From contig NZ_JAGXFD010000001.1 in the NCBI RefSeq assembly GCF_020148005.1, forward strand, positions 614,115 through 671,541: 57,427 nt of DNA, written 5' to 3'. The notes under the pieces are model-generated. The model was not told where the DNA came from and did no database searches. It saw nothing but the letters and a program-made list of their open reading frames with translations. Below, one piece after another: positions 17,111 to 24,944 of this stretch (positions are counted from its first letter, which is position 1; each line of letters begins with the position of its first letter). The position numbers and the translations under genes were made by a program. The stretch is from Modicisalibacter tunisiensis. Its GTDB lineage: Bacteria > Pseudomonadota > Gammaproteobacteria > Pseudomonadales > Halomonadaceae.

Positions 17111-18012
17111 CGCTTGCCCCGCGAAAGGATCGCGGCGAGCGCGGCGTCCAGCGTCTCGTAGTCGAAGCGAAAGCCGGCATCGAGCAGCCGGCGCGGGCGC
17201 ATGTCCGCGCCGGTAAGCAGCAGTCGCGCCATCTCGCCCAGCGCCAGCTCGAGCAGCCTGCCCGGCACCGGCAGCAGCGCCGGGCGATGCAGCCGCTGCG
17301 CCAGAGTGCGGGTGAACTCGGCGTTGGTGACCGGGTGCGGGGCCGAGGCGTTGAACGGCCCGTCAAGGTCGTCCCGCGCAAGCAGGAACTCGATGCTGCG
17401 CACGTGATCCTCGCGGTGGATCCACGGCATGAACTGGCGGCCATCGCCGAAGCGCCCCCCAAGGCCCAGCCGGAACGGCGGCAGCATCTTCGCCAGGGTG
17501 CCGCCGCCGGCATCCAGCACCAGCCCGGTGCGCAGCAGCGCCACCCGCACGCCGGTCGACTCGGCCTCGCGGGCCGCCGCCTCCCACTCGGCGCACAGCC
17601 GGTGGGCGAACTCGTCGTGGGGCGGCGTGTCCTCGTCCACGACCCGCTCGCCCTGAGCACCGTAATAGCCCATCGCCGAGCCCGAGACCATCACCCGGGG
17701 CGGCGTGTCGGCCGAGCGGCACAGCGTCACCAGCTCGCGGGTGATGGTGACCCGGGAGTCGACCAGGCGCCGCTTCTGTGCCGCGCTCCAGCGCTTGTCG
17801 GCGATCGGCTCGCCGGCCAGGTTGACGATCGCCTCGACGCCGGCATCGCGGAAGTCGAGCACCCGGGAGCGGATCGCGGTCGCCGACGGCAGCACCCGGG
17901 CCGCCGCCTCGGGGTCCCGGGACACCACCGACAGCGTGTGGCCGGCCGCGGCCAGCCGCTCGGCGAGCCGACGTCCCACGAAGCCGGTCCCGCCGGTCAT
18001 CAACACATGCAT
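17101..18012 (-). CDS. yfcH: TIGR01777-family SDR epimerase (YfcH-like)
   Basis: A 303-residue extended short-chain dehydrogenase. The N-terminal nucleotide-binding glycine motif is GGTGFVGRRLAERL (residues 7-20). Family features include RVLDFRDAGVEAIVNLAGEPIADKRWS and SGSAMGYYGAQGERVVDEDTP, the latter with the active-site Tyr region. E. coli YfcH (297 aa) is the same length; its substrate is unknown, but it probably acts on a nucleotide sugar or a lipid-linked group with NADP. The stop codon lies inside a REP unit. The 126 bases between its start and the renalase-like gene hold a TTATACA/TTGTACG pair that could serve either divergent promoter. Confidence 0.9.
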   Translation of the reverse strand: MHVLMTGGTGFVGRRLAERLAAAGHTLSVVSRDPEAAARVLPSATAIRSRVLDFRDAGVEAIVNLAGEPIADKRWSAAQKRRLVDSRVTITRELVTLCRSADTPPRVMVSGSAMGYYGAQGERVVDEDTPPHDEFAHRLCAEWEAAAREAESTGVRVALLRTGLVLDAGGGTLAKMLPPFRLGLGGRFGDGRQFMPWIHREDHVRSIEFLLARDDLDGPFNASAPHPVTNAEFTRTLAQRLHRPALLPVPGRLLELALGEMARLLLTGADMRPRRLLDAGFRFDYETLDAALAAILSRGKRRD

Positions 18013-18041
18013 CGGGCCTCCTTGGCTCGGCTGAAGCCGAG

Positions 18042-18059
18042 TTATACAGACGTTGTACG
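18042..18059. promoter_or_regulatory. Candidate LitR-type operator TTATACA-N4-TTGTACG
   Basis: Two TTxTAC-type half-sites spaced 11 bases apart lie about 80 bases upstream of the renalase-like gene. TAGTCT (18066-18071) follows as a possible -10 box. Similar sites lie ahead of the MerR/LitR gene (19571-19597) and in the NTF2-like gene (22432-22450). Assignment to the LitR-like protein is inference. Confidence 0.45.
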
Positions 18060-18138
18060 CTTTGCTAGTCTAGTCGGCGCAGTGCGCCGCCGACCACCTG
18101 CTCGGCGGCCTCTTTCGCCCCGCACAGGAGAGCCTCGC

Positions 18139-19179
18139 ATGACGGTCGCCCCGCTTGCCATCATCGGTGCCGGCATCGCCGGTCTGGCCTGCGCCCGCGC
18201 ACTCGTCGACCAGGGCCGGGCCGTGCAGCTCTTCGACAAGGCCCGCGGCCCCGGCGGCCGCCTGGCCAACCGTCGCATCGGCGAGACGGTCTTCGACCTC
18301 GGCGCCCAGCACTTCACCGCGCGCCACCCGACGTTTCGCCGGGCCCTGAGCGCCTGGCGGGATGCCGGCCTCGTCGCCCCCTGGCCGACCCGCCCGTGGC
18401 GGGTCAGCGCCGATGGATGGCAGCCGGCGAGCGCCGCCGAACGCTTCACCGCCGTGCCGCGCATGAGTGCTCTGGCCCGGCATCTGGCACAGGGGCTCGA
18501 TGTCCACACCGGGCAGCGAATCACCGCCCTGCAATCGACCCGTGACGGCTGGTGGCTCGAGACGGAGTCCGGCGCGCACCATGGCCCCTTCGCCGGCGTG
18601 GTGCTGGCGCTGCCGACGCCCCAGGCCGCCGCGCTGCTCGGCCCGGTCGCCCCCGAACTGGCGGCGGCCTGCACGCAACGCCCGATGACACCCTGCTGGG
18701 CCGCCTGCGTGCGGTTTTCCACGCCACTGCCGGCACTCGACGCCCCGGCCCCGGACTGGCAGACGGCGGCCTTTCTGACGGGCCCGACGCGGACGCTGCA
18801 TCGTGCCATCCGCAATCACACCAGGCCCGGCCGCCACGCCCAGGGCGAGAGCCTGACCCTGCTCGCCGATGTGGCCTGGAGTGTCGAGCACCTGGAGGAC
18901 GACCCCGCCACGGTGGCCGACGCCCTGCTCGCCGCCTTCGCCGCGCAGTACCCCGCGCCCCTGCCCGCCGCCGAGTGCCTGACGGCGCACCGCTGGCGCT
19001 ACGCCCAGCCGGCCGCGGCGGACACCGGCGGATCCGGCTATCGGCTGGGGGCGGACGGCCTGGCGCTGTGCGGCGATGCCTGGCGGAACGGGCGCATCGA
19101 GGACGCCTGGCTGTCCGGCCACGCCCTGGGCCATCACCTGGCCACCCATTCCGCCGACAAGGAGAACCTGCATGCATGA
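18139..19179 (+). CDS. Renalase-like NAD(P)/FAD-dependent oxidoreductase
   Basis: A 346-residue flavoprotein. The FAD-binding Rossmann motif LAIIGAGIAGLACARAL is at residues 6-22, the second flavin motif KARGPGGRLANRR at about 34-46, and a C-terminal FAD motif GLALCGDAWRNGRIEDAWLSG at about 310-330. This pattern is that of bacterial renalase-like/amine-oxidase-superfamily proteins. The start at 18139 has CAGGAG about 8 bases upstream. It overlaps the next gene (CbiX-like) by 8 bases, so the two are co-transcribed. In related bacteria similar flavoproteins occur near photolyase and LitR genes; here the photolyase is 1.4 kb downstream. The substrate is unknown. Confidence 0.85.
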   Translation: MTVAPLAIIGAGIAGLACARALVDQGRAVQLFDKARGPGGRLANRRIGETVFDLGAQHFTARHPTFRRALSAWRDAGLVAPWPTRPWRVSADGWQPASAAERFTAVPRMSALARHLAQGLDVHTGQRITALQSTRDGWWLETESGAHHGPFAGVVLALPTPQAAALLGPVAPELAAACTQRPMTPCWAACVRFSTPLPALDAPAPDWQTAAFLTGPTRTLHRAIRNHTRPGRHAQGESLTLLADVAWSVEHLEDDPATVADALLAAFAAQYPAPLPAAECLTAHRWRYAQPAAADTGGSGYRLGADGLALCGDAWRNGRIEDAWLSGHALGHHLATHSADKENLHA

Positions 19180-19552
19180 TGCCCTGATCCTGCTCGCCCA
19201 CGGGTCCCGCGACCCGCGCTGGCGCGCCCCCTTCGACAGCCTGGGCGAGGGCCTGGCCGAACGCCTCGAACGCCCGCTGCGCCTGGCCTACATGGAACTC
19301 TGCGAGCCGTCGCTGGACAGTGTCGCCGCCGAACTGGCCGCCGCCGGCTGCCGCCGCGCCGAGATCCTGCCGCTGTTCTTCGCCGCGGGCCGCCACCTGC
19401 GCGAGGACGTCCCCGGCCAGCTCGAGCGCCTGAACGCCGAGCACCCCGACCTTGCACTAACGCTGCTGCCGCCGGTGGGTGAGCATCCCGCCTTCGTCGA
19501 CGCCCTGGCAATGATCATCGAGAGTCGCGCACACCCCACGGCGTCGCGATAG
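19172..19552 (+). CDS. CbiX/sirohydrochlorin chelatase-like protein
   Basis: A 126-residue single-domain CbiX-like protein. The metal-binding LLAHGSRDPRW motif is near the N terminus (histidine at about residue 10), and ILPLFFAAGRHLREDVP (about residues 68-84) carries the second histidine. This matches the short form of the class II chelatase family that inserts Co or Fe into sirohydrochlorin. Its start lies within the end of the preceding flavoprotein gene (8-base overlap), showing tight coupling. A cobalt or iron tetrapyrrole link is suggestive beside a LitR-type regulator, but no other cobalamin or siroheme gene is present, so its pathway is open. Confidence 0.85.
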   Translation: MHDALILLAHGSRDPRWRAPFDSLGEGLAERLERPLRLAYMELCEPSLDSVAAELAAAGCRRAEILPLFFAAGRHLREDVPGQLERLNAEHPDLALTLLPPVGEHPAFVDALAMIIESRAHPTASR

Positions 19553-19570
19553 AATGAACGCGGATACGAT

Positions 19571-19597
19571 TTGTACAACGCGGTTGCCTTGTACAAC
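19571..19597 (+). promoter_or_regulatory. Two TTGTACAAC boxes, candidate LitR operator
   Basis: Identical nine-base boxes at 19571-19579 and 19589-19597, 18 bases apart, lie about 80 bases ahead of the MerR/LitR gene. Each contains the palindrome TTGTACAA. The position fits autoregulation of the regulator and control of the regulator-photolyase operon. Confidence 0.6.
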
Positions 19598-19675
19598 TAT
19601 CTCCCCCATTCTGTAAATGACAACGGCCTCCGGGAGGCGTGCCTTGTCGTTGGACTGCAAGAGGCCCGAGTGCGC

Positions 19676-20587
19676 ATGAGTGACAAATCAACGGATCCGA
19701 CCGGCGCTCCGCTGTATCCGATTCGCGAAGTTTCCCGCCTGACCGGGGTCAACTCCGTCACCCTGCGGGCCTGGGAGCGACGCTACGGCCTGATCCGCCC
19801 TCAGCGCACCCCCAAGGGGCACCGCCTCTACGCCCGCGACGACATTCAGCGCGTCGAACGCATCCTGCAGTGGCTCAACCGCGGCGTACCGGTCAGCCAG
19901 GTCCGCGACCTGCTCGACCAGCCCGAGACGCCCCCCGAGCCGGTCGCCGACGACGGCGGCGACTGGGAGGCCCAGCGCCGCCAGCTGCTGGCCGGCATCG
20001 AAGCCCTCGACGGCGCCCGGCTGGAATCGTTGTTCAATCAGGGGCTGGCGCTCTACCCCGTTGCCACCTGCCTGCACGAATTGTGGGAGCCGCTGATCGG
20101 TGAACTCGAGGAGCGCTGGGGCGACCAGTTGGGCGCCGGCCTGCAACGCCAGTTCCTGAGCGCCTTCCTGCGCACGCGCATCGGCACGCGGCTCTACCAC
20201 GCCAACCTCCGCGCCAGCGGCGGCCTGATCGTGGTCGCCTGCCTGCCCGACGACCCCGGCTCGCTGTGGTCGCTGCTGTTTGCCCTGGCCGCCGGCGATG
20301 CCGGCTATCGAGTGCAGCTGTTCGATGCGCCGCTGCCCCAGGGGGACTGGCCGCTGGCGGTGGAACGCCTGCGCCCGTCCGCCGTGGTGATGCTCAGCGG
20401 CCGAGCCGAGCGCAACGAGCTTGTACGCCGCCAGCTGCCGCGGCTCGCCGACCAACTGCCGGTGCCGGTGTGCCTGGCCGGGCCGGTGACCCGTATCCGC
20501 GCCGGCGACATCGAGGCCACCGCCCTGGCCTCGCTGGGCGACCAGCCCAGCCAGGCGCTCGACCGGCTGCGCCCGCTGATCGGCTGA
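19676..20587 (+). CDS. litR: MerR-family regulator, LitR/CarH-like, probably class II
   Basis: A 303-residue protein. The MerR DNA-binding domain is at about residues 15-85 (YPIREVSRLTGVNSVTLRAWERRYGLI, then TPKGHRLYARDDIQRVE). A B12-binding-like helical bundle and Rossmann-type domain follow (about 100-303). At the place where CarH has PGERHEIG, with the cobalamin-ligand histidine, this protein reads DPGSLWSL (about residue 185), so the ligand is missing. LitR proteins lacking that histidine (class II, studied in Pseudomonas putida) respond to light through a LOV partner. The ATG at 19676 is chosen from the domain start. It is co-transcribed with photolyase (27-base gap). Light-dependent derepression of the cluster is the likely role. 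Confidence 0.82.
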   Translation: MSDKSTDPTGAPLYPIREVSRLTGVNSVTLRAWERRYGLIRPQRTPKGHRLYARDDIQRVERILQWLNRGVPVSQVRDLLDQPETPPEPVADDGGDWEAQRRQLLAGIEALDGARLESLFNQGLALYPVATCLHELWEPLIGELEERWGDQLGAGLQRQFLSAFLRTRIGTRLYHANLRASGGLIVVACLPDDPGSLWSLLFALAAGDAGYRVQLFDAPLPQGDWPLAVERLRPSAVVMLSGRAERNELVRRQLPRLADQLPVPVCLAGPVTRIRAGDIEATALASLGDQPSQALDRLRPLIG

Positions 20588-20614
20588 TTTCACGTCTTCC
20601 CGGAAGGAGCCCCC

Positions 20615-22030
20615 ATGGCCCGCCAACTCGTCTGGTTCCGCAGCGACCTGCGCACTCTCGACAACTCGGCGTTGGCCGCCGCGGCCAGCCGCGGGCCGGT
20701 AATCGCGGTGTTTTTGCACTGCCCGGCGCAGTGGCAGGCCCATGGCCACGGCGCCAACAAGGTCGACTTCCTGCGTCGCGGCGTGGCGGCGCTCGGCGAT
20801 ACCCTGGCCGGCTACAACATTCCGCTGCTGCAGCGCGACATCGGCGACTTCTCGGCCACCGCCGAGACCCTGCTGGCCATCGCCCGCGAGCATGACGTCG
20901 CCGCGCTGCACTTCAACCGCGAATACCCGCTGAACGAAGCCCGCCGCGACGCCGCCGTACAGGCAGCCTTCCACGCCGCCGGACTGGCCAGCCACGCCTG
21001 GACCGACGCCGTGGCCTTCGAGCCCGGCGAGCTGCTGACCGGCCAGGGCCACTACTACAGCGTCTTCACCCCGTTCGCCAAGGCCTGGCAGCGCCAGGTC
21101 GACGCCGGGCGGCTGGCCCTGCGCGACGCACCGTCCGTGCAGGCCGCGTTGCCGATCGCCGCCGAGGCGCTGCCGGACGCGCCACGGCTGGCCGATACCC
21201 CGGTCGACGCCCGGCACTGGCCCGCCGGCGAAACGGCTGCCGCCGACCGGCTGGCGCGATTTTTGCGCTACCGAGCGCGCCACTACCATGAACAACGCGA
21301 CCTGCCGGCCATCGCCGGCACCAGCGAACTCTCGCCCTACCTGGCGCTGGGCATGCTCTCCCACCGCCAGTGCCTGCAGGCGGCGATGGCGGAAAACGAC
21401 GGGCATCTCGGCGACGGCGACGCAGGCCTCACCGGCTGGGTCAACGAACTGATCTGGCGCGAGTTCTACCAGCATATCGTGGTCGGCTTCCCCGAGGTCT
21501 GCCGCCACCGTCCCTTCCAGCGCCACACCGAGGCCCTCGCCTGGCGCGACGACGACGCGGCCTTCCGCGCCTGGTGCGAGGGGCGCACCGGCTACCCGCT
21601 GGTCGACGCGGCGATGCGCCAGCTGGTCCAGACCGGCTGGATGCACAACCGCCTGCGCATGGTCACCGCCATGTTCCTGACCAAGCACCTGTTGATCGAC
21701 TGGCGGCGCGGCGAGGCCTTCTTCCTGCGCCACCTGATCGACGGCGAGTTCGCCGCCAACAACGGCGGCTGGCAGTGGGCGGCCTCCACCGGCACCGATG
21801 CGGCGCCCTACTTCCGCCTCTTCAATCCCACCACCCAGTCGCGGCGCTTCGACCCCGACGGGCGCTTTCTCGCCGCATACCTGCCCGAGCTCGCCGAGCT
21901 ACCCGCGAAGGCCCGGCACGCCCCACCCCGCGACGCCCTGGGAGCGGCCGACTATCCGCCGCCGATCGTCGACCACAAGGCGGCCCGGGAGCGAGCCCTG
22001 GCGGCCTTCAAGGCCCTGCCCAGGAGCTAG
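20615..22030 (+). CDS. phrB: Deoxyribodipyrimidine photo-lyase (CPD photolyase)
   Basis: A 471-residue protein, the same length as E. coli PhrB (472). The N-terminal antenna-binding domain starts LVWFRSDLRTLDNSAL. The C-terminal FAD domain includes GLTGWVNELIWREFYQH (about residue 270) and the signature DGEFAANNGGWQWAASTGTD (about residues 370-390). The enzyme uses blue/near-UV light to split cyclobutane pyrimidine dimers in DNA. A good ribosome site (GGAAGGAG) precedes the ATG. It follows the LitR-like gene by 27 bases, so light induction through that regulator is likely. Confidence 0.97.
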   Translation: MARQLVWFRSDLRTLDNSALAAAASRGPVIAVFLHCPAQWQAHGHGANKVDFLRRGVAALGDTLAGYNIPLLQRDIGDFSATAETLLAIAREHDVAALHFNREYPLNEARRDAAVQAAFHAAGLASHAWTDAVAFEPGELLTGQGHYYSVFTPFAKAWQRQVDAGRLALRDAPSVQAALPIAAEALPDAPRLADTPVDARHWPAGETAAADRLARFLRYRARHYHEQRDLPAIAGTSELSPYLALGMLSHRQCLQAAMAENDGHLGDGDAGLTGWVNELIWREFYQHIVVGFPEVCRHRPFQRHTEALAWRDDDAAFRAWCEGRTGYPLVDAAMRQLVQTGWMHNRLRMVTAMFLTKHLLIDWRRGEAFFLRHLIDGEFAANNGGWQWAASTGTDAAPYFRLFNPTTQSRRFDPDGRFLAAYLPELAELPAKARHAPPRDALGAADYPPPIVDHKAARERALAAFKALPRS

Positions 22031-22070
22031 ATGAGATCTCTCGGCAGGTTGTCCATCCGGAGCCTGGCCG

Positions 22071-22276
22071 TGGGAGCGACTTCAGTCGCGATGGGTCGAC
22101 TACCGGGCTCCGCCGTCGGGGATGAGTCGCCTCCCCCCAGGTAACTCCGGCGGGTCGGCCAGCCTGGCCACCGTCGTGGTGGGAGCGACTTCAGTCGCGA
22201 TGGGTCGGCTACCGGGCTCCGCCGTCGGGGATCAATCGCCTCCCCCAGGTAACTCCGGCGGGCCGGCCAGCCTGGA
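22071..22276. repeat. Tandem pair of REPIN-bearing units (109-base period)
   Basis: REP unit GGGAGCGACTTCAGTCGCGA occurs at 22072-22091 and 22181-22200. Each is followed about 25 bases later by an opposed unit (ending near 22136 and 22246). The spacer and the flank GTAACTCCGGCGGG are shared too, so the whole 109-base block was duplicated. Confidence 0.85.
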
Positions 22277-22312
22277 TGCCTCTCCGGTTAGCCGGCCAAG
22301 CCCTTTCGTGAA

Positions 22313-22328
22313 TAACCTGGCGGGGTTA
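22313..22328. promoter_or_regulatory. Inverted repeat TAACC-N6-GGTTA
   Basis: Five-base arms lie 56 bases ahead of the NTF2-like gene, the only operator-shaped site between the REP elements and that start. The regulator is unknown. Confidence 0.3.
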
Positions 22329-22383
22329 CACCGCTAGCTCCGCTTTCTCCCGGCCGATCCCGGCCCACACCCCGGAGGCGACG

Positions 22384-22812
22384 ATGACTCGCGACCCGTC
22401 CCTGGAGGCCTTCTGCGCCTTCTACAACAAATTGGACAAAACCTGTACAAATCGACTCGCGGAGTTTTACACTGAGGACGTCAGCTTTCGCGATCCCTGG
22501 CATCGCATCGAGGGGCGGGAGGCACTGATCCGCTACTTCGACACGCTCTACGCGCGGGTCGGCGAGTGCCGCTTCACCTTCGCGGAACGGCTGCGCGACG
22601 GCGATCAGGCCTTCGTCCGCTGGACCCTGACGGTGACGCACCCGGCGCTGGCCGGCGGTGATCCCGTCACGGTGGACGGCTGTTCGTACCTGCGCTTCGA
22701 GGCCGAGCGGGTCCGCGAGCATCACGATTACTTCGATGCCGGCGCGCTGCTCTACGAACACGTGCCGCTGCTCGGCGGCGCGATCCGGTACCTGAAGCGC
22801 CGACTGGACTGA
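22384..22812 (+). CDS. NTF2-like (SnoaL-type) fold protein
   Basis: A 142-residue protein with the one-domain NTF2/SnoaL-like pattern: an N-terminal helix pair, then AEFYTEDVSFRDPWHRIEG (about residues 24-42), ALIRYFDTLYAR, and late strands with VRWTLTVTHPAL. Such proteins are frequent companions of SDR, flavoprotein, DUF1365 and CFA-like genes in light- or singlet-oxygen-induced clusters. A catalytic role is not established. The ATG follows GGAGGCGACG. Codons 15-30 are unusually AT-rich (rare AAA, TTG, TGT, ACA, AAT) and contain a LitR-like site, which may explain the codon choice. Confidence 0.8.
   Translation: MTRDPSLEAFCAFYNKLDKTCTNRLAEFYTEDVSFRDPWHRIEGREALIRYFDTLYARVGECRFTFAERLRDGDQAFVRWTLTVTHPALAGGDPVTVDGCSYLRFEAERVREHHDYFDAGALLYEHVPLLGGAIRYLKRRLD
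22432..22450 (+). promoter_or_regulatory. LitR-like site inside the NTF2 gene
   Basis: TTGGACA-N4-CTGTACA, the same half-site layout and 11-base spacing as the site at 18042, but within codons 17-23 of the NTF2-like gene. It could be an internal operator/promoter for the SDR-flavoprotein-lipid genes downstream. It is embedded in an AT-rich patch of a GC-rich gene. Confidence 0.35.
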
Positions 22813-22836
22813 TCGACGGCGCGAGGAGGGGGCATC

Positions 22837-23634
22837 ATGCAGGGACTGTCCGGCCGGCGGCGCATCTGGCTCGTCGGCGCCAGCTCGGGGATCGGCGAGG
22901 CGCTCGCCCGCCGGCTCCTCGAGCAGGGCCACCGGGTGGCACTCAGCGCGCGCCGCCGCGACCCGCTCGAGCGCCTGGCCGAGCAGCACGCCGGCGCGCT
23001 GGTCCTGCCCTGCGACCTGACCGACGCGCAATCGGTGCACGAGGCCGCCGGCACGCTCGATGCGCGCTTCGGCGGCCTGGACGTCCTCCTGCACGTCGCC
23101 GGCACCTGCGAATACCTGGACGCCCACCGCTTCGACCCGGCGCTGGTGGAGCGGGTCTTCGCGGTCAATTTCCACGGTGCCGTGCGGGTGATCGACGCCG
23201 CGCTGCCGCTGCTGCGCCACGCCCGCGACCCGGACACCCCGCGGCCGCTGCTGGCCGCGGTGTCGAGCGCCGCCGCCTACCTGCCGCTGCCCCGGGCCGA
23301 GGCCTATGGCGCCTCCAAGGCCGCGCTCAGCCACTTCCTCGAGTCGCTGCGCATCGACCTGGCCGACGAGGGCATCGACATCAGCCTCGTGCACCCCGGC
23401 TTCGTCGCCACGCCGCTGACCGCGCGCAACGACTTCACCATGCCGATGCGCATCGACGCGGACACCGCCGCCCGGGCGATCCTCGACGGCCTGGAGCGCC
23501 GCCGCCTGGACATCCACGTCCCGCGCCGCTTCACCACCCTGGTGAAGCTGGCCGGCCTGCTGCCACCGGCGCTGCGGCTGCGCCTGGGGCGGCGGCTGAT
23601 CCGTCGCCGCTCCCCCTCGGAGGCCGCATCATGA
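22837..23634 (+). CDS. Short-chain dehydrogenase/reductase
   Basis: A 265-residue classical SDR. The NAD(P)-binding motif WLVGASSGIGEALARRLLE is at about residues 9-27, a basic residue cluster after the second strand (SARRRDPLER) suggests NADP preference, and the catalytic YGASK (Tyr-x-x-x-Lys) is at about residue 155 after SSAAAYLP. It lies 24 bases after the NTF2-like gene and overlaps the flavoprotein gene by 4 bases (ATGA), so it is in the middle of one operon. The substrate is unknown; fatty-acid or lipid-derived carbonyls are plausible from context. Confidence 0.9.
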   Translation: MQGLSGRRRIWLVGASSGIGEALARRLLEQGHRVALSARRRDPLERLAEQHAGALVLPCDLTDAQSVHEAAGTLDARFGGLDVLLHVAGTCEYLDAHRFDPALVERVFAVNFHGAVRVIDAALPLLRHARDPDTPRPLLAAVSSAAAYLPLPRAEAYGASKAALSHFLESLRIDLADEGIDISLVHPGFVATPLTARNDFTMPMRIDADTAARAILDGLERRRLDIHVPRRFTTLVKLAGLLPPALRLRLGRRLIRRRSPSEAAS

Positions 23635-24944
23635 GTCACGCCCAGCACATCGCGGTGGTCGGCAGCGGCATCAGCGGCATGGCCGCCGCCCACTACCTGT
23701 CGGCCCGTCACCGGGTCACGCTGTTCGAGGCCGGCCCGCGCCTCGGCGGCCACACCGCCACCGTCGACGTCACCCTCGGCGGCCGAGACTACGCCGTGGA
23801 TACCGGGTTCATCGTCTTCAACGACCGCACCTACCCGCACTTCAACCGGCTGCTGAGCCACCTCGGCGTGCCCGCCCAGCCCACCGAGATGAGCTTCTCG
23901 GTGCACGACGCCCGGCACGACTTCGAGTACAACGGGCATACCCTGGCCACGCTGTTCGCCCAGCGCCGCAACCTGCTGCGGCCGCGCTTCTACCGGATGC
24001 TCGCCGACATCCTGCGCTTCAACCGCGAGGCGACGCGCGATCTCGACGGCGGACGCCTGGACGCCTCGCTCACCCTCGGCGCCTACCTGGACCGCCACGG
24101 CTACGGCGCGGACTTCCGCGAGCGCTACCTGCTGCCCATGGGCGCGGCGATCTGGTCGGCCAGCATTGCCGAGCTCGACGCCTTCCCGCTGGCGTTCTTC
24201 GTGCGCTTCTTCCATCACCACGGTCTGCTGTCGATCGACGACCGGCCGCAGTGGTACACCATCCCCGGCGGCTCGCGGCGCTACATTCCCGCTCTGACGC
24301 GGCCCTACGCCGAGCGCATCGCGCTCGACTGCCCGGTGCGATCGATCCGCCGCGATGCCGAGGGCGTCACCCTGTCCACGGCCCGCGGCGAGGCCCGCTT
24401 CGACCAGGTGGTGCTGGCCTGCCATGCCGACCAGGCGCTGGCGCTGCTCGCCGACCCCAGCCCCGCCGAGCGCGAGATCCTCGGTGCCCTGCCCTATCAG
24501 GACAACGACGTGGTGCTGCACACCGACACCCGGCTGCTGCCGCGCCGGCGCCGCGCCTGGGCGAGCTGGAACTACCGCCTGGACGGGCGCGGCGACGACG
24601 CCCGGGTCGCGGTGACCTATAACATGAACATCCTTCAGGGGATCGAGGCGCCTCGCACCGTCTGCGTCACCCTCAACGACACCGCCAGCATCGACCCCGA
24701 CCGCATCCTCGGCCGCTACCGCTACGCGCATCCGAGCTTCACGCTCGACGGCATCGCCGCCCAGGGTCGCCATGCCGAGATCTCCGATACCGCCCGGCGC
24801 ACCCACTACTGCGGCGCCTACTGGCGCAACGGCTTTCACGAGGACGGCGTGTGGAGCGCCTGGCGGGTCGCCGCGGCCCTGGGCACGGCGCCGGAGGCCG
24901 CGGCCTCGCCGGCCGGCGCGCCCGCCATGGAGGCACCGGCATGA
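23631..24944 (+). CDS. Amine-oxidase-like NAD(P)/FAD-dependent oxidoreductase
   Basis: A 437-residue flavoprotein. The FAD motif IAVVGSGISGMAAAHYLSA is at residues 6-24, then LFEAGPRLGGHTATVDV (second flavin motif), VDTGFIVFNDRTYPHFNRLL, and a C-terminal HYCGAYWRNGFHEDGVWSA. This signature is that of the protein usually encoded beside DUF1365 and CFA-synthase-like genes. Such gene sets have been tied to singlet-oxygen response and to furan or modified fatty acids in Rhodobacter and Pseudomonas relatives; I give this from general knowledge. It overlaps both neighbours by 4 bases (ATGA on each side). The likely role is oxidation of a membrane-lipid acyl chain. Confidence 0.88.
   Translation: MSHAQHIAVVGSGISGMAAAHYLSARHRVTLFEAGPRLGGHTATVDVTLGGRDYAVDTGFIVFNDRTYPHFNRLLSHLGVPAQPTEMSFSVHDARHDFEYNGHTLATLFAQRRNLLRPRFYRMLADILRFNREATRDLDGGRLDASLTLGAYLDRHGYGADFRERYLLPMGAAIWSASIAELDAFPLAFFVRFFHHHGLLSIDDRPQWYTIPGGSRRYIPALTRPYAERIALDCPVRSIRRDAEGVTLSTARGEARFDQVVLACHADQALALLADPSPAEREILGALPYQDNDVVLHTDTRLLPRRRRAWASWNYRLDGRGDDARVAVTYNMNILQGIEAPRTVCVTLNDTASIDPDRILGRYRYAHPSFTLDGIAAQGRHAEISDTARRTHYCGAYWRNGFHEDGVWSAWRVAAALGTAPEAAASPAGAPAMEAPA

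Larger units (their letters stand above)
22031..22383. other. Intergenic region with two tandem REP doublets
   Basis: A stretch of 353 bases without a gene. Two nearly identical units of about 109 bases (from 22071 and from 22180) each contain a REP doublet. They are followed by an inverted repeat TAACC-N6-GGTTA (22313-22328), which may be an operator or part of the promoter for the NTF2-SDR-flavoprotein operon. Confidence 0.6.

Noticed and set aside
19688-21733. 681-residue minus-strand frame across litR and photolyase
   Set aside because: Antisense shadow spanning two clear plus-strand genes.
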